Below, in pieces: positions 1-9,808 of a DNA stretch of 64,000 nucleotides (its first letter is position 1; every line of letters starts with the position of its first letter). The stretch lies in the NCBI RefSeq assembly GCF_003952525.1, contig NZ_CP034451.1, positions 1,178,001-1,242,000 on the forward strand, given 5' to 3'. The notes beneath the pieces are model-generated. The model was not told the DNA's origin and searched no databases. It was given only the letters and a program-made list of their open reading frames with translations. Origin of the DNA: Mesorhizobium sp. M3A.F.Ca.ET.080.04.2.1 (GTDB taxonomy: Bacteria; Pseudomonadota; Alphaproteobacteria; Rhizobiales; Rhizobiaceae). Made by a program: the position numbers and the translations under genes.

Positions 1-137
1 TCAGGACCGAGTTGACCAAGCGCCTCGACGAACTGTCGAAGGCCCAGCGCCAGGCCAGCCGCGACTTCGACAAGGTCGAGTTCGGCCCCGGCGGGAACCT
101 GCAGAAGCTGATCGCGGCGTTCCTGATCGGCGGGTAA
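1..137 (+). CDS. C-terminal end of a gene entering from the left
   Basis: An open frame runs from the window edge to TAA at 135-137. It encodes about 44 residues rich in charged and Gln residues, with a helical look (RTELTKRLDELSKAQRQ at the start) and a Gly-rich end. No domain can be named from so short a piece. The composition is coding-like, and the next 460 bases are more AT-rich and intergenic, which supports a real gene end. The product is unknown. Confidence 0.45.
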   Translation, partial: RTELTKRLDELSKAQRQASRDFDKVEFGPGGNLQKLIAAFLIGG

Positions 138-605
138 GCCGGCCGGGACGCGCCCTGCGGCGGCGGTTTCGCTTACCGGCACCTTGGCGGATTCACAGCA
201 ATGACGGCTCGCCGAATGAGAGCGGCCAATGCCGTCTCTCCTTGAACGCTGACGCGTCAGCTTTTCGCGGGCAAGTTGAAATCTATCATCTTAGTCATGT
301 CTAATATTACGCAACTTCTACTTGAAGGTTGAACGGCAACAGCGCGATCCGGCGTGGATGCACTGCCTCCCCAGGCAAGCTTCGATCATCTGTTCTGACC
401 AGCGGAAGAAGAACTGTTGCGCCGCCGCTTTACAGGCGGGTTTGGTAGCGCTACCGTCTTGCAGTCGCGTGACCAGGGGGAGCTTGGGCAGCCGTCGCCG
501 ACGTCAGTGGTGGATTCCTGCCGTCTTGCCGGCATCCGTTTCAAACCACGCCGGAAAGAAAACGGTTCCCCGCGATGATCCGCAGGGAGCATCGGGAGGA
601 ATTCG
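138..605. other. Intergenic region upstream of the sugar ABC operon
   Basis: About 470 bases without a convincing gene. Bases 270-320 are unusually AT-rich for this window and could hold a promoter for the downstream operon. A LacI-type palindrome lies at 444-455, and GGGAGGA just before the ATG at 606 is the ribosome binding site. Confidence 0.5.
444..455. promoter_or_regulatory. LacI-family-type operator palindrome
   Basis: GGTAGCGCTACC is a perfect 12-bp palindrome with the central CG step typical of LacI/GalR-family operators. It lies 150 bases before a carbohydrate ABC importer operon. The cognate regulator is not adjacent; the only LacI-type gene in the window is at 21944-22948. The operator role is inferred. 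Confidence 0.5.
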
Positions 606-1682
<1,077 letters not shown>

Positions 1683-1718
1683 GCCGCGCAACGAGGAAGC
1701 GAACAGGAGGAAACGAGC

Positions 1719-3044
1719 ATGAAGTTCACCAGACGAGACGTCATCCGCACGACCGCCGGCGCGGCGGCGGGAGCCTTGGGCAGCCGCTTCGTCGGCTCCA
1801 GCGCCTTCGCCCAGGAGGGCCTGACCTACAAGCCGGAGGATGGCGCCAAGCTCAGGCTGCTGCGCTGGTCGCCTTTCGTGCAGGGCGACGAGGACCAATG
1901 GCTGAAGAACACCAAGCGCTTCACCGAAGCGACTGGCGTGGAGGTGCGTGTCGACAAGGAAAGCTGGGAAGACATCCGACCCAAGGCGGCGGTCGCGGCC
2001 AATGTCGGATCAGGTCCGGACCTGATGTTCGTCTGGTTCGACGACCCGCACCAGTATCCCGACAGGCTGCATGACGTCACCGAACTCGGCGAGTATCTCG
2101 GCAAGAAATATGGTGGCTGGCATGACGGGCCGAAACAATATGCGACGCGCGAGGGCAAGTTCCTCGGCCTGCCACTGGCCACCATCGGCAACGCCATCGT
2201 CTATCGCGAAAGCTGGGTCAAGGAGGCCGGCTTCGCCGAGTTCCCGAAGGACACGGCCGGCTTCCTCGAGCTTTGCAAGGCGCTGAAGGCGAAAGGCCAT
2301 CCGGCCGGCTTCACGCATGGCCACGGCGTCGGCGACGGCAACAATTACGCGCATTGGCTCTTGTGGAGCCATGGCGGGCAGATGGTCGACGAAGCCGGCA
2401 AGGTGACGATCAACAGCCCCGAGACGCTGAAGGCGATCGAGTATGCGCAGGAGCTCTACAAGACCTTCATTCCCGGCACCGAAAGCTGGCTCGACGTCAA
2501 CAACAACCGCGCCTTCCTGGCCGGCGAGATAAGCGTGATCGCCAACGGCATCTCGGCCTACAACACGGCCAAGATCAACAAGGACAACGATCCGAAGCTG
2601 GCCGAAATCGCCAAGGACATCCGCACCACCAACCTGCCGATCGGTCCGGTCGGCAAATCGGTCGAGCTGTTCCAGGTGACCACGGCCGTCATCTTCAACT
2701 ACACGCCCTACCCCAACGCGGCCAAAGCCTACCTGCAGTTCATGTTCGAGGACCCGCAGATGTCGGACTGGATCACGTCATCGGCCGGCTATTGCTGTCA
2801 GACGCTGAAGGCCTTCGACAACAATCCGGTGTGGAAGGCCGACCCGAACAATGCGGCTTACGCGAAGGCCTCGGCGACGCTGCGCCCCAACGGCTATGCC
2901 GGGCCGCTCGGCTATGCTTCGGCCGCGACCATGGCCGACTATGTCCTGGTCGACATGTTCGCCAAGGCGGTGACGGGCCAGGCCACGCCGCAGGAGGCCA
3001 TGGAAGAGGCCGAAAAGCGCGCCAACCGCTACTATCGCGTCTGA
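1719..3044 (+). CDS. Extracellular sugar-binding protein (SBP family 1), Tat-type signal
   Basis: A 441-residue periplasmic solute-binding protein of the MalE/UgpB-like family 1. The N-terminus MKFTRRDVIRTTAGAAAGA carries a twin-arginine motif followed by a hydrophobic stretch ending near SSAFA, so export by the Tat pathway is likely. Later features typical of the family include Trp-rich segments and the LKAIEYAQELYKTF helix. The start is supported by AGGAGGAAACGAGC before ATG. It lies 36 bases after the ATPase gene and 106 bases before the first permease, with a stem-loop in the gap that may help keep this high-copy component in excess. Confidence 0.92.
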   Translation: MKFTRRDVIRTTAGAAAGALGSRFVGSSAFAQEGLTYKPEDGAKLRLLRWSPFVQGDEDQWLKNTKRFTEATGVEVRVDKESWEDIRPKAAVAANVGSGPDLMFVWFDDPHQYPDRLHDVTELGEYLGKKYGGWHDGPKQYATREGKFLGLPLATIGNAIVYRESWVKEAGFAEFPKDTAGFLELCKALKAKGHPAGFTHGHGVGDGNNYAHWLLWSHGGQMVDEAGKVTINSPETLKAIEYAQELYKTFIPGTESWLDVNNNRAFLAGEISVIANGISAYNTAKINKDNDPKLAEIAKDIRTTNLPIGPVGKSVELFQVTTAVIFNYTPYPNAAKAYLQFMFEDPQMSDWITSSAGYCCQTLKAFDNNPVWKADPNNAAYAKASATLRPNGYAGPLGYASAATMADYVLVDMFAKAVTGQATPQEAMEEAEKRANRYYRV

Positions 3045-3104
3045 TCCGGTCCGGCGCCTGAACCGGGGCGGCCGCGCCCGTCGTCCGGAGGCATCCGGAA
3101 CTTA

Positions 3105-3127
3105 AGGGCGGCCGTCCCGGCCGTCCT
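3105..3127 (+). promoter_or_regulatory. Intercistronic stem-loop after the binding-protein gene
   Basis: AGGGCGGCCG and CGGCCGTCCT flank a 3-base loop, giving a near-perfect 10-bp stem with one G-U pair and no following T-run. Stem-loops placed after binding-protein genes often protect the upstream mRNA from 3' exonucleases. That role is inferred from position. Confidence 0.45.
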
Positions 3128-3150
3128 ACCAGATTCACAGGAGCCCGCGC

Positions 3151-4089
3151 ATGGCCGTGCCATCCATTGCCGTTCAGCCACGTCCGTCCGTCCTGGCGCG
3201 GCTCGCCGAGAGCCGCAACGCGCTCGGCCTCGGCTTCATGCTGCCGGCGGCTGCGCTGCTCTTGGTCTTCCTTACCTATCCGCTCGGGCTCGGCGTCTGG
3301 CTCGGCTTCACCGACACCCGCATCGGCCGGCCGGGCATCTATATCGGCGTCGAGAACTACGAGTATCTGTGGAGCGACAGCGTGTTCTGGCTGTCGGTCT
3401 TCAACACCGTGCTCTACACGGTCAGCGCTTCGATCCTGAAGTTTGCGCTCGGCCTCTGGCTGGCGCTGATCCTCAACGAGAAGCTGCCATTCAAGTCGTT
3501 CTTCCGGGCGGTGGTGCTGCTGCCCTGGGTGGTGCCGACGGTGCTGTCGGCCATCGCCTTCTGGTGGATCTACGATTCGCAGTTCTCGATCCTGTCCTGG
3601 GCGCTGCAGCAGATGGGCCTGATCGACCACCGCATCAACTTCCTCGGCGATCCGACCAATGCGCGCGCTTCCGTCATCGCGGCCAATATCTGGCGCGGTA
3701 TCCCTTTCGTGGCCATCACGCTGCTGGCCGGCCTGCAGACGATCCCGCAGTCGCTCTATGAAGCGGCGACGCTCGACGGCGCCAGCCGGTGGCAGCTGTT
3801 CCGCCATGTGACGCTGCCGCTGCTGACGCCGATCATCGCCATCACCATGACCTTCTCGGTGTTGTTCACCTTCACCGATTTCCAGCTGATCTATGTGCTG
3901 ACCCGCGGCGGGCCGGTGAATGCCACCCACCTGATGGCGACATTGTCCTTCCAGCGCGGCATCGCCGGCGGCCAGCTTGGCGAAGGCGCCGCGATCGCGG
4001 TCGCCATGATCCCCTTCCTGCTGGCGGCGATCCTGTTCAGCTATTTCGGCCTGCAGCGGCGCAGGTGGCAGCAAGGCGGCGGAGACTGA
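3151..4089 (+). CDS. Sugar ABC transporter permease (MalF/UgpA type)
   Basis: A 312-residue integral membrane protein with about six hydrophobic segments. The EAA loop that contacts the ATPase is visible as EAATLDGASRWQLFRHVTLP near residues 207-226. Start ATG has CAGGAGCCCGCGC upstream. It is followed after only one base by the second permease gene, so the two are co-translated subunits of the importer channel. Confidence 0.92.
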   Translation: MAVPSIAVQPRPSVLARLAESRNALGLGFMLPAAALLLVFLTYPLGLGVWLGFTDTRIGRPGIYIGVENYEYLWSDSVFWLSVFNTVLYTVSASILKFALGLWLALILNEKLPFKSFFRAVVLLPWVVPTVLSAIAFWWIYDSQFSILSWALQQMGLIDHRINFLGDPTNARASVIAANIWRGIPFVAITLLAGLQTIPQSLYEAATLDGASRWQLFRHVTLPLLTPIIAITMTFSVLFTFTDFQLIYVLTRGGPVNATHLMATLSFQRGIAGGQLGEGAAIAVAMIPFLLAAILFSYFGLQRRRWQQGGGD

Positions 4090-4090
4090 G

Positions 4091-4982
4091 ATGGCGGCGA
4101 TCAAGGAAGTCGAGCGCATCGACGCCGACGAAGGCGGCATGGGCTACCTGCAGAGCCTGCCGCGGCGGGTGGTGACGGTCTACCTGCCGCTGCTGGTGTT
4201 TCTGATCGTGCTCTTGTTCCCGTTCTACTGGATGACGATCACGGCGGTGAAGCCCAATGTCGAGATGACCGACTATGTGATACAATCCGTTCTGGGTCGT
4301 GCATCCGACGCTGCAGCACATACGCTACCTGCTGTTCGAGACCTCCTATCCCGGCTGGCTGCTCAACACGGTCATCATTTCGACCGCCGCCACCTTCCTG
4401 TCGCTGCTGGCCGCGGTGCTGGCGGCCTATGCGATCGAAAGGCTGCGGTTCTCAGGCGCACGGCAGGTCGGGCTCGGCATCTTCCTCGCCTATCTCGTGC
4501 CGCCCTCGATCCTGTTCATCCCGCTTTCGGTGATGGTGTTCAACCTCGGCCTCTACGACACGCCGTTCGCGCTGATCCTCACCTACCCGACCTTCCTGGT
4601 GCCGTTCTGCACCTGGCTGCTGATGGGCTATTTCCGCTCGATCCCGTTCGAACTGGAGGAATGCGCGCTGATCGACGGGGCGAGCCGCTGGCAGATCCTG
4701 ACCAAGATCGTGCTGCCGCTGTCGGTGCCGGGCCTGATCTCGGCCGGCATCTTCGCCTTCACCCTGTCGTGGAACGAATTCATCTATGCGCTGACCTTCA
4801 TCCAGTCCTCCGAGAAGAAGACGGTGCCGGTCGGCGTGCTGACCGAGCTGGTCCGCTCCGACGTCTATGAATGGGGCGCGCTGATGGCCGGCGCGCTGAT
4901 CGGCTCGCTGCCGGTCGTGGTGCTCTATTCCTTCTTCGTCGAGCACTATGTGTCGTCGATGACGGGCGCGGTGAAGGAATAG
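4091..4982 (+). pseudogene. Second sugar ABC permease (MalG/UgpE type), frameshifted
   Basis: Two overlapping frames together make one complete permease. The first frame gives the N-terminus and first membrane helix (residues from MAAIKEVER to about VEMTDYV). Near 4278-4281 the homologous reading moves to another frame, starting YNPFWVVHPTLQHIRYL, and continues to the stop at 4980-4982. The second part contains five membrane segments and an EAA loop ECALIDGASRWQILTKIVLP. The change is equivalent to one extra or two missing bases. Because both halves are otherwise intact and the operon is complete, this may be a recent mutation or a sequencing/assembly error rather than old decay. Confidence 0.85.
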
Positions 4983-5021
4983 CTGGGCTCAAGCCCGGCC
5001 CAAGCACCGGCCGCATCCTGA

Positions 5022-6440
5022 TCAGCGAAGCGGCACCAGCTTGGCCGCCTCGCGGATGACGCGCACGGCGTCCGGATTGGTGACGGGATAGCCGGCTATG
5101 AAACCCTCGACGGTGAAGTCGGGAAACTCGGCACTGAGCCTGGCCGCGAAGCCGGCGGCTTCGGCGCCCTCGCCCGCCGCCGCATGGGCAAGCGCCAGGA
5201 ACATCAGCACGTTGGGAGAATCCGGCGTGCTTCGGCGCAGCGCGGCGACGGCTTCCCTGTGCCTGCCCTCCGAGAACAGGATGCGGCCGTACATGCCGAA
5301 ATACCAGGGCGGGGCAAGCGGATTGAGGCGCATGGCGCGCTCCATCAGCGGCATCGCCTCGGCCGGATCGCCGGCGACAAGCGCCCTGCTGCCCGCAAGC
5401 AGCGCCAGCGTGTCCGCCTGGTTGGAACCGTATTCGAAGGCGCGGCGGTAACACCGCTCCGCGGCTTCCAGATCGCCGAGGCAGCCGAGGGCGTCGCCGA
5501 GGCAAACATGCACCGTGCTGTCCAGCGGGTCGAGCTGCAGCGCATTCTCGACCGCCCAGCGCCATTTCGCGGCCGCCGCCTTGGGATCGTCGCCGAAGCC
5601 GTTGCAGGACCGGATCGAGTAGGCGTAGCCGAGTTCGATCCAGGCCTTGGCCAGGGTCGGGTCGAGCTCCAGCGCGCGGGAGAACAGGCGAATGGCTTCG
5701 GCATTGCCGTCACGGCTGAAGGTGTTGTGCTGCTCGACGCCGAGCAGATAGAGATCGTAGGCGCGCAGGCTGGCCGGCGGCTTGCGGCGGATGGCATTGC
5801 GGCCGACGGTGGCGATCGCCCCGAAACAGCCGGCAAGCGCGTTGATGACGCTTTCGGCCAGATTGTCCTGCAGGGCGAAGACGTCCTGAACCGGACGCTC
5901 GAAACGCTCGCTCCACAGGCTGACGCCGCTGCGCGCATCGGCAAGCTCGATCGTCAATCGAACCCGGCTGTCGTCGGCGCGCAGCTGCCCCGACACGATG
6001 TAGGCGGCGCCCAGCGCCTTGCCGTCGGCGGCGAAGTCGGGGCGTTTGCTGCCAAGCGATTTCATGGTGTGGAAGGCGATGACCGGAATGCCGGCGTAGC
6101 GGGCGAGATCGATCGTGATGTCCGACGACAGCCCTTCGGCAAAGCGCCGCCAGCGATCATCGCTGCTGAGGCATTCGATCGGGAACAGGGCAAGCACCGG
6201 AGCGCTGTCCGACAGCGACGGTTCGAGTGCCGCGCCGACGCCGTTGATATGCGTGGCGAGCGCGACCTTGTTGCGCACGCCGAGCTTTTCATAGATCGCG
6301 GCGAGATGGGTGCGCACGGTGGACGGTGCGATGTACAGCGCCTCGCCGATCTCGCGATAGGTCATGCCGGCGGCGAACTTCTCCGCCACCGCGCGCTCGC
6401 GCTCCGACAAGGTCTCCGAGGTCGTCACGATGCGGTTCAT
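5022..6440 (-). CDS. LuxR-type HTH regulator with TPR region
   Basis: 472 residues. The N-terminus (about 10-65) is a LuxR-type helix-turn-helix: LSERERAVAEKFAAGMTYREIGEAL followed by APSTVRTHLAAIYEKLGV. Residues 85-200 match the FLPFxxxSxD...FAxGLSxDI segment found in regulators that pair a DNA-binding domain with TPRs (also seen in CadC/adenylate-cyclase-like proteins). The rest is TPR-like, for example AKAWIELGYAYSIRS and AERCYRRAFEYG. It converges on the sugar importer operon with a 39-base gap and has no receiver domain, so its signal is unknown. Confidence 0.85.
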   Translation of the reverse strand: MNRIVTTSETLSERERAVAEKFAAGMTYREIGEALYIAPSTVRTHLAAIYEKLGVRNKVALATHINGVGAALEPSLSDSAPVLALFPIECLSSDDRWRRFAEGLSSDITIDLARYAGIPVIAFHTMKSLGSKRPDFAADGKALGAAYIVSGQLRADDSRVRLTIELADARSGVSLWSERFERPVQDVFALQDNLAESVINALAGCFGAIATVGRNAIRRKPPASLRAYDLYLLGVEQHNTFSRDGNAEAIRLFSRALELDPTLAKAWIELGYAYSIRSCNGFGDDPKAAAAKWRWAVENALQLDPLDSTVHVCLGDALGCLGDLEAAERCYRRAFEYGSNQADTLALLAGSRALVAGDPAEAMPLMERAMRLNPLAPPWYFGMYGRILFSEGRHREAVAALRRSTPDSPNVLMFLALAHAAAGEGAEAAGFAARLSAEFPDFTVEGFIAGYPVTNPDAVRVIREAAKLVPLR

Positions 6441-6599
6441 GGTCCGTCCCTGCCAGCGGACGCAGGTGCTTTCAACCGGGGCTGACGCAAAATACTACAA
6501 ATGCAGGACCCAAAACACCGCATGTGGCCGATTCCCGCGGCGGCGGGACCGGCGCAAAACTTTCCTTCAGCAAAGTCCCATCAGCCGAAGGAGGTTTCC

Positions 6600-6902
6600 A
6601 TGCGCCGTGTCTCGATAGCGATTGCCTGTGCCATGCTGAGCCTGCCCGCCGCCACCCAGGCCTCATTGGCCGGCGAATGCCGGCAGCTCCTGGAATCGAA
6701 CGTCAAGATCGACAGCATGCGCCAGTATGCCGCCATCCTCGCCAGCGCCGCCCGCAACGGCTGGAACTTCGCGCCGGCCGCGATCGACAGCGGCTCGAAG
6801 CGGCATTTCGAGGAAACCAGGCTGCAACTGATCGCCGCCGGCTTCGAGGTGCTGCCCGTCGGTGCCCACCCGCGCTGCGCCGACGAGGTGGCGAGCAAGT
6901 AG
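6600..6902 (+). CDS. Small secreted protein, two cysteines
   Basis: A 100-residue protein with a Sec-type signal peptide (MRRVSIAIACAMLSLPAATQA) and a mature part of about 79 residues containing two Cys (GECRQLL and HPRCADEV), which may form a disulfide in the periplasm. GAAGGAGGTTTCC just before the ATG decides the start over an upstream in-frame ATG at 6501. Divergent from the LuxR/TPR regulator. No family recognised. Confidence 0.75.
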   Translation: MRRVSIAIACAMLSLPAATQASLAGECRQLLESNVKIDSMRQYAAILASAARNGWNFAPAAIDSGSKRHFEETRLQLIAAGFEVLPVGAHPRCADEVASK

Positions 6903-6925
6903 CTGAGGGGTGGTGCCGCGCACTA

Positions 6926-7001
6926 TCTCCCCCCTTGTGGGGGAGAAAGCGATTTCAACATCTTAGCGAAGCTAAGTGTTAGAAATCGCAAGAGAGGGGA
7001 T
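6926..7001. repeat. Left 76-bp terminal inverted repeat of DUF559 element 1
   Basis: An exact inverted copy of 7374-7449. It contains two hairpins: a TCTCCCCCC...GGGGGAGA palindrome of the window-wide REP family, and an imperfect 41-base hairpin (GCGATTTC...GAAATCGC) centred on CTTAGC/GCTAAG. The last codons and stop of the DUF559 gene lie inside it. Confidence 0.9.
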
Positions 7002-7362
7002 CTGCTTGGGAACTCCCTTTCCGAATCTCGGTGAGGATCGTCAAGCAGACACCATCGATATTTCGCACCACCTCGTCGTTCCAGAAGCGCACCGTTCGGA
7101 ACCCTTTCATCGCGAAATGCCGATCACGCCCGGCATCTCGCTGCGACTCCGAATGCTGACCGCCGTCAACCTCCAAGATCAGCTTCGCCTCGAAGCAGAC
7201 GAAGTCCAGGATGTAGCCGTCGAGCGGCACCTGCCGTTTGAACTTCAGGCCCTCGAGTTGTCGGTTGCGCAATGCCTGCCAAAGGATGTTCTCGGCCTTT
7301 GTGGCGTCGGCGCGCATTGTCCGAGCGAAGGTGCGGTGCGACGGCGGAACCTGTTGGCGCAT
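6979..7362 (-). CDS. DUF559 (Vsr-like) endonuclease-domain protein in inverted-repeat element
   Basis: 127 residues, the usual size for small DUF559 proteins. A helical N-terminus (TKAENILWQALRNRQLEG) is followed by the PD-(D/E)XK-type core: FKRQVPLDGYILDFVCFEAK, then LILEVDGGQH with the Asp and Glu-x-Asp-Gly-x-Gln-His residues, then FRTVRFWNDEVVRN. DUF559 is related to very-short-patch-repair (Vsr) nucleases; its activity is not established here. The gene sits exactly between 76-bp perfect inverted repeats: the ATG is 12 bases inside the right repeat and the stop lies within the left repeat. Two relatives occur at 18287 and 23232 in the same palindrome-bracketed setting. Confidence 0.85.
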   Translation of the reverse strand: MRQQVPPSHRTFARTMRADATKAENILWQALRNRQLEGLKFKRQVPLDGYILDFVCFEAKLILEVDGGQHSESQRDAGRDRHFAMKGFRTVRFWNDEVVRNIDGVCLTILTEIRKGSSQADPLSCDF

Positions 7363-7373
7363 GGTGCGTAAAA

Positions 7374-7449
7374 ATCCCCTCTCTTGCGATTTCTAACACT
7401 TAGCTTCGCTAAGATGTTGAAATCGCTTTCTCCCCCACAAGGGGGGAGA
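7374..7449. repeat. Right 76-bp terminal inverted repeat of DUF559 element 1
   Basis: Perfect reverse complement of 6926-7001. Sequence outside the two repeats differs at once (TAGTG on one side, AAGTT on the other), which fixes the element at 6926-7449, 524 bases. Confidence 0.9.
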
Positions 7450-7463
7450 AAGTTGCGCCTCTT

Positions 7464-7883
7464 CTAAAAACTCACCTCCACCGCATCGGCACTGCGCTTG
7501 GCCTCGCCGTGGAACACGGCCTCGATGTTGTTGCCGTCGGGGTCGAGCAGGAAGCAGGCGTAGTAGCCGGGGTGGTAGCGGCGCTCGCCCGGCGCGCCAT
7601 TGTCCTTGCCGCCGGCGGCAAGCCCAGCGTGATAGAAGGCGTCGACCATGGCGCGGTCCCTGGCCTGGAAGGCGAGATGGTGGCGGCCGGTGAGCACGCC
7701 GAGCGCGGCGCGGCTGTCGGCGCTGGAGATGAACAGCTCGTCGGCCCAGAAATAGTCCTGCGCCTCGCCGCCGATCGGGATGCCCAGCACCTCGAACAAC
7801 GCGCCATAGAAACGCCGGCTGGCCTCGAGGTCGCGCACCACAAGCTGGAGGTGGTCGATGAGCCGGCCGCGATAGAGTTCCAT
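7464..7883 (-). CDS. VOC-family (glyoxalase-like) protein
   Basis: 139 residues. The start IDHLQLVVRDLEASRRFYGALF is the usual first beta-strand and helix of a vicinal-oxygen-chelate domain. Metal-ligand candidates are the His in DHLQ, the His in HHLAFQA and the Glu in NNIEAVFHG. The DPDGNNIEA motif near the C-terminus is typical. Such proteins may be lyases, dioxygenases or resistance proteins; the substrate is unknown. The TIR of the DUF559 element ends 14 bases beyond the stop. Confidence 0.8.
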   Translation of the reverse strand: MELYRGRLIDHLQLVVRDLEASRRFYGALFEVLGIPIGGEAQDYFWADELFISSADSRAALGVLTGRHHLAFQARDRAMVDAFYHAGLAAGGKDNGAPGERRYHPGYYACFLLDPDGNNIEAVFHGEAKRSADAVEVSF

Positions 7884-7987
7884 GGTGTGTTGCCTCCTCC
7901 TGATTGCTGCGGCTCAATCTAGAAGGGCCCGGCACGCGGTCAATGTGGGTGCGGAAGACTGCTGACAGTTGGAGAGGTCGGGGCGAG

Positions 7988-8160
7988 GCGCCCCCCTCTG
8001 TGCTGCCGGACATCTCCCCCACGAGGGAGGAGATCAGCCTTCACGCCGGCTTTTGCCAATCACCCACTCCGCACGAGAAGCGTCGGCGCGGGAACTGCCA
8101 ATCTCCCCAGCCGTGGGGGAGATGGCCGGCAGGCCAGAGGGGGGCGCGAAGGAACGCGAC
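7988..8160. repeat. Paired REP-like palindromes (inverted)
   Basis: Two copies of the window-wide palindrome family face each other, at about 7988-8035 and 8099-8160. Each has a C-run/G-run hairpin (ATCTCCCC...GGGGGAGAT), a GCCGGCAGGCC-type second arm and an AGAGGGGGGCGC tail. The right one continues into GCGAAGGAACGC, a flank found with several other copies. Confidence 0.8.
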
Positions 8161-8325
8161 CTTTCTGGCCACAGCCAAATATCCATCCCTCAAAATTCCA
8201 GTTAAAAAATGCAACCAGATTGTAGGATTGCCTCCCGCGCCGGCGTCCTTCGGACGCAAGCGGCGCGATGGATCTGGAAAAACCGTGCCGCATCAAACAG
8301 GATGCCTATGGCATGGGAGAAAACC

Positions 8326-9531
8326 ATGAAGCTTTCCTATCGTTGGATCATCGTCGCGGCGGGCGCGCTGATGAGTTGCGTAGCGCTCGGCGCGATGTTT
8401 TCGCTGGCGATCTTTCTCGAGCCGATGGCGCTCGACACCGGCTGGTCGCGCGCGGGCATCTCCAGCGCCATGACGCTGAATTTCCTGGTGATGGGCGTCG
8501 GCGGCTTCGCCTGGGGCGCGATCTATGACCGCGTCGGGGCGCGCATCGTCGTGCTGGCCGGCGCGGTGCTGCTCGGCCTAGCGCTGGTGGTGGCGAGTCG
8601 CGCCGGCTCGCTGCTGGTCTTCCAGCTCAGCTACGGCGTGATCGTCGGGCTGGCGGCGAGCGCCTTCTTCGCGCCGATGATCGCGCTCACCACCGCCTGG
8701 TTCGACACCAACCGCAGCCTTGCCGTGTCGCTGGTCTCGGCCGGCATGGGCGTGGCGCCGATGACGATCTCGCCGTTCGCGCGCTGGCTGATCACGGCCT
8801 ATGACTGGCGCACCGCCATGTTCGACATCGGCGTCATGGCCTGGGTGCTCGTGCTGCCGGCCGTGCTGCTGGTGCGCCAGCCGCCGGCGATCGTCGCTTC
8901 GGCCGATGGGAACCCGCCGGCCGCCGAGGATGCCGGCATGAGCGTCGGCCAGGCTCTGCGCTCGCCGCAGTTCATCGTGCTGGCGATGACCTTCTTTGCC
9001 TGCTGCGCGGCGCATTCGGGCCCGATCTTCCACATGGTGAGCTATGCCATGGCCTGCGGCGTGGCGCCGATGGCAGCCGTCTCGATCTACAGCGTCGAGG
9101 GTCTCGCCGGACTCGGCGGCCGCGTGCTTTATGGCGTGCTCGCCGACAGGCTGGGCGTCAAGCCGGTGCTGATCACTGGCCTCGCCATCCAGGGCCTGGT
9201 GATCGCCGCCTATCTCGGCGCCGGCCGGCTCGAGCATTTCTATATCCTGGCCGTCATCTTCGGCGCCACCTATGGCGGCGTCATGCCGCTTTATGCGGTG
9301 CTGGCGCGCGAATATTTCGGCGGCCGCATCATCGGCACCGTGCTCGGCGCCGCCACCATGCTCTCCAGCCTCGGCATGTCGTTCGGGCCGTTGGCCGGCG
9401 GCATGATCTACGACGCCTATGCCAGCTATGCCTGGCTGTTCATCGGCTCGGCGCTGGTCGGCCTCGGCGCCGCCGGCATCGCCATCGCCTTCCCGCCGCA
9501 GCCGAGCCGGCAGCGCTTGCAGATGGCGTAG
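8326..9531 (+). CDS. MFS transporter
   Basis: A 401-residue membrane protein with 12 predicted hydrophobic segments. It belongs to the major facilitator superfamily; the cytoplasmic loop motif between helices 2 and 3 is seen as WGAIYDRVGARIV, and its repeat in the second half as GRVLYGVLADRLGVKPV. The overall pattern resembles monocarboxylate/oxalate-type carriers. The start at 8326 is chosen because GGGAGAAAACC lies directly before it, while the upstream in-frame ATG at 8209 would add a non-hydrophobic leader. Substrate unknown. Confidence 0.85.
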   Translation: MKLSYRWIIVAAGALMSCVALGAMFSLAIFLEPMALDTGWSRAGISSAMTLNFLVMGVGGFAWGAIYDRVGARIVVLAGAVLLGLALVVASRAGSLLVFQLSYGVIVGLAASAFFAPMIALTTAWFDTNRSLAVSLVSAGMGVAPMTISPFARWLITAYDWRTAMFDIGVMAWVLVLPAVLLVRQPPAIVASADGNPPAAEDAGMSVGQALRSPQFIVLAMTFFACCAAHSGPIFHMVSYAMACGVAPMAAVSIYSVEGLAGLGGRVLYGVLADRLGVKPVLITGLAIQGLVIAAYLGAGRLEHFYILAVIFGATYGGVMPLYAVLAREYFGGRIIGTVLGAATMLSSLGMSFGPLAGGMIYDAYASYAWLFIGSALVGLGAAGIAIAFPPQPSRQRLQMA

Positions 9532-9537
9532 GGACTG

Positions 9538-9690
9538 CGATCTCCCTCCACGGGGGAGATGCCGCCAAGGGCGACAGAGGGGGTTGCCGCGCCTGGAGCG
9601 CCAGCCTCCATCTGATGCACAGGGCCGAGCTCAGTAGGACCGACCCCCTCTGGCCTACCGGCCATCTCCCCCTCGAGGGGGGAGATTACG
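9538..9690. repeat. REP-like palindrome pair
   Basis: GATCTCCCTCCACGGGGGAG at the left and its inverted partner ending GGGGGGAGATT at the right bracket about 60 bases. The left copy carries the CGCCAAGGGCGACAGAGGG variant of the second arm and the right carries CTACCGGCC. The pair fills the gap between the MFS gene and the ankyrin gene. Confidence 0.75.
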
Positions 9691-9808
9691 CGCTCAAACG
9701 GCTCGAAATCCATTTGCCGGACCGCGGCTAGTGTGAAACTCTGAGCCGAGACGCTGCATCTGAAATGCCGGCCTGGCCGGCGCGATCAATGAGCCGGGGG
9801 ATATTGCA

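Noticed and set aside
5098..6485. Long plus-strand frames opposite the LuxR/TPR gene
   Set aside because: Antisense shadows; the minus-strand protein has a clear HTH and TPR pattern.
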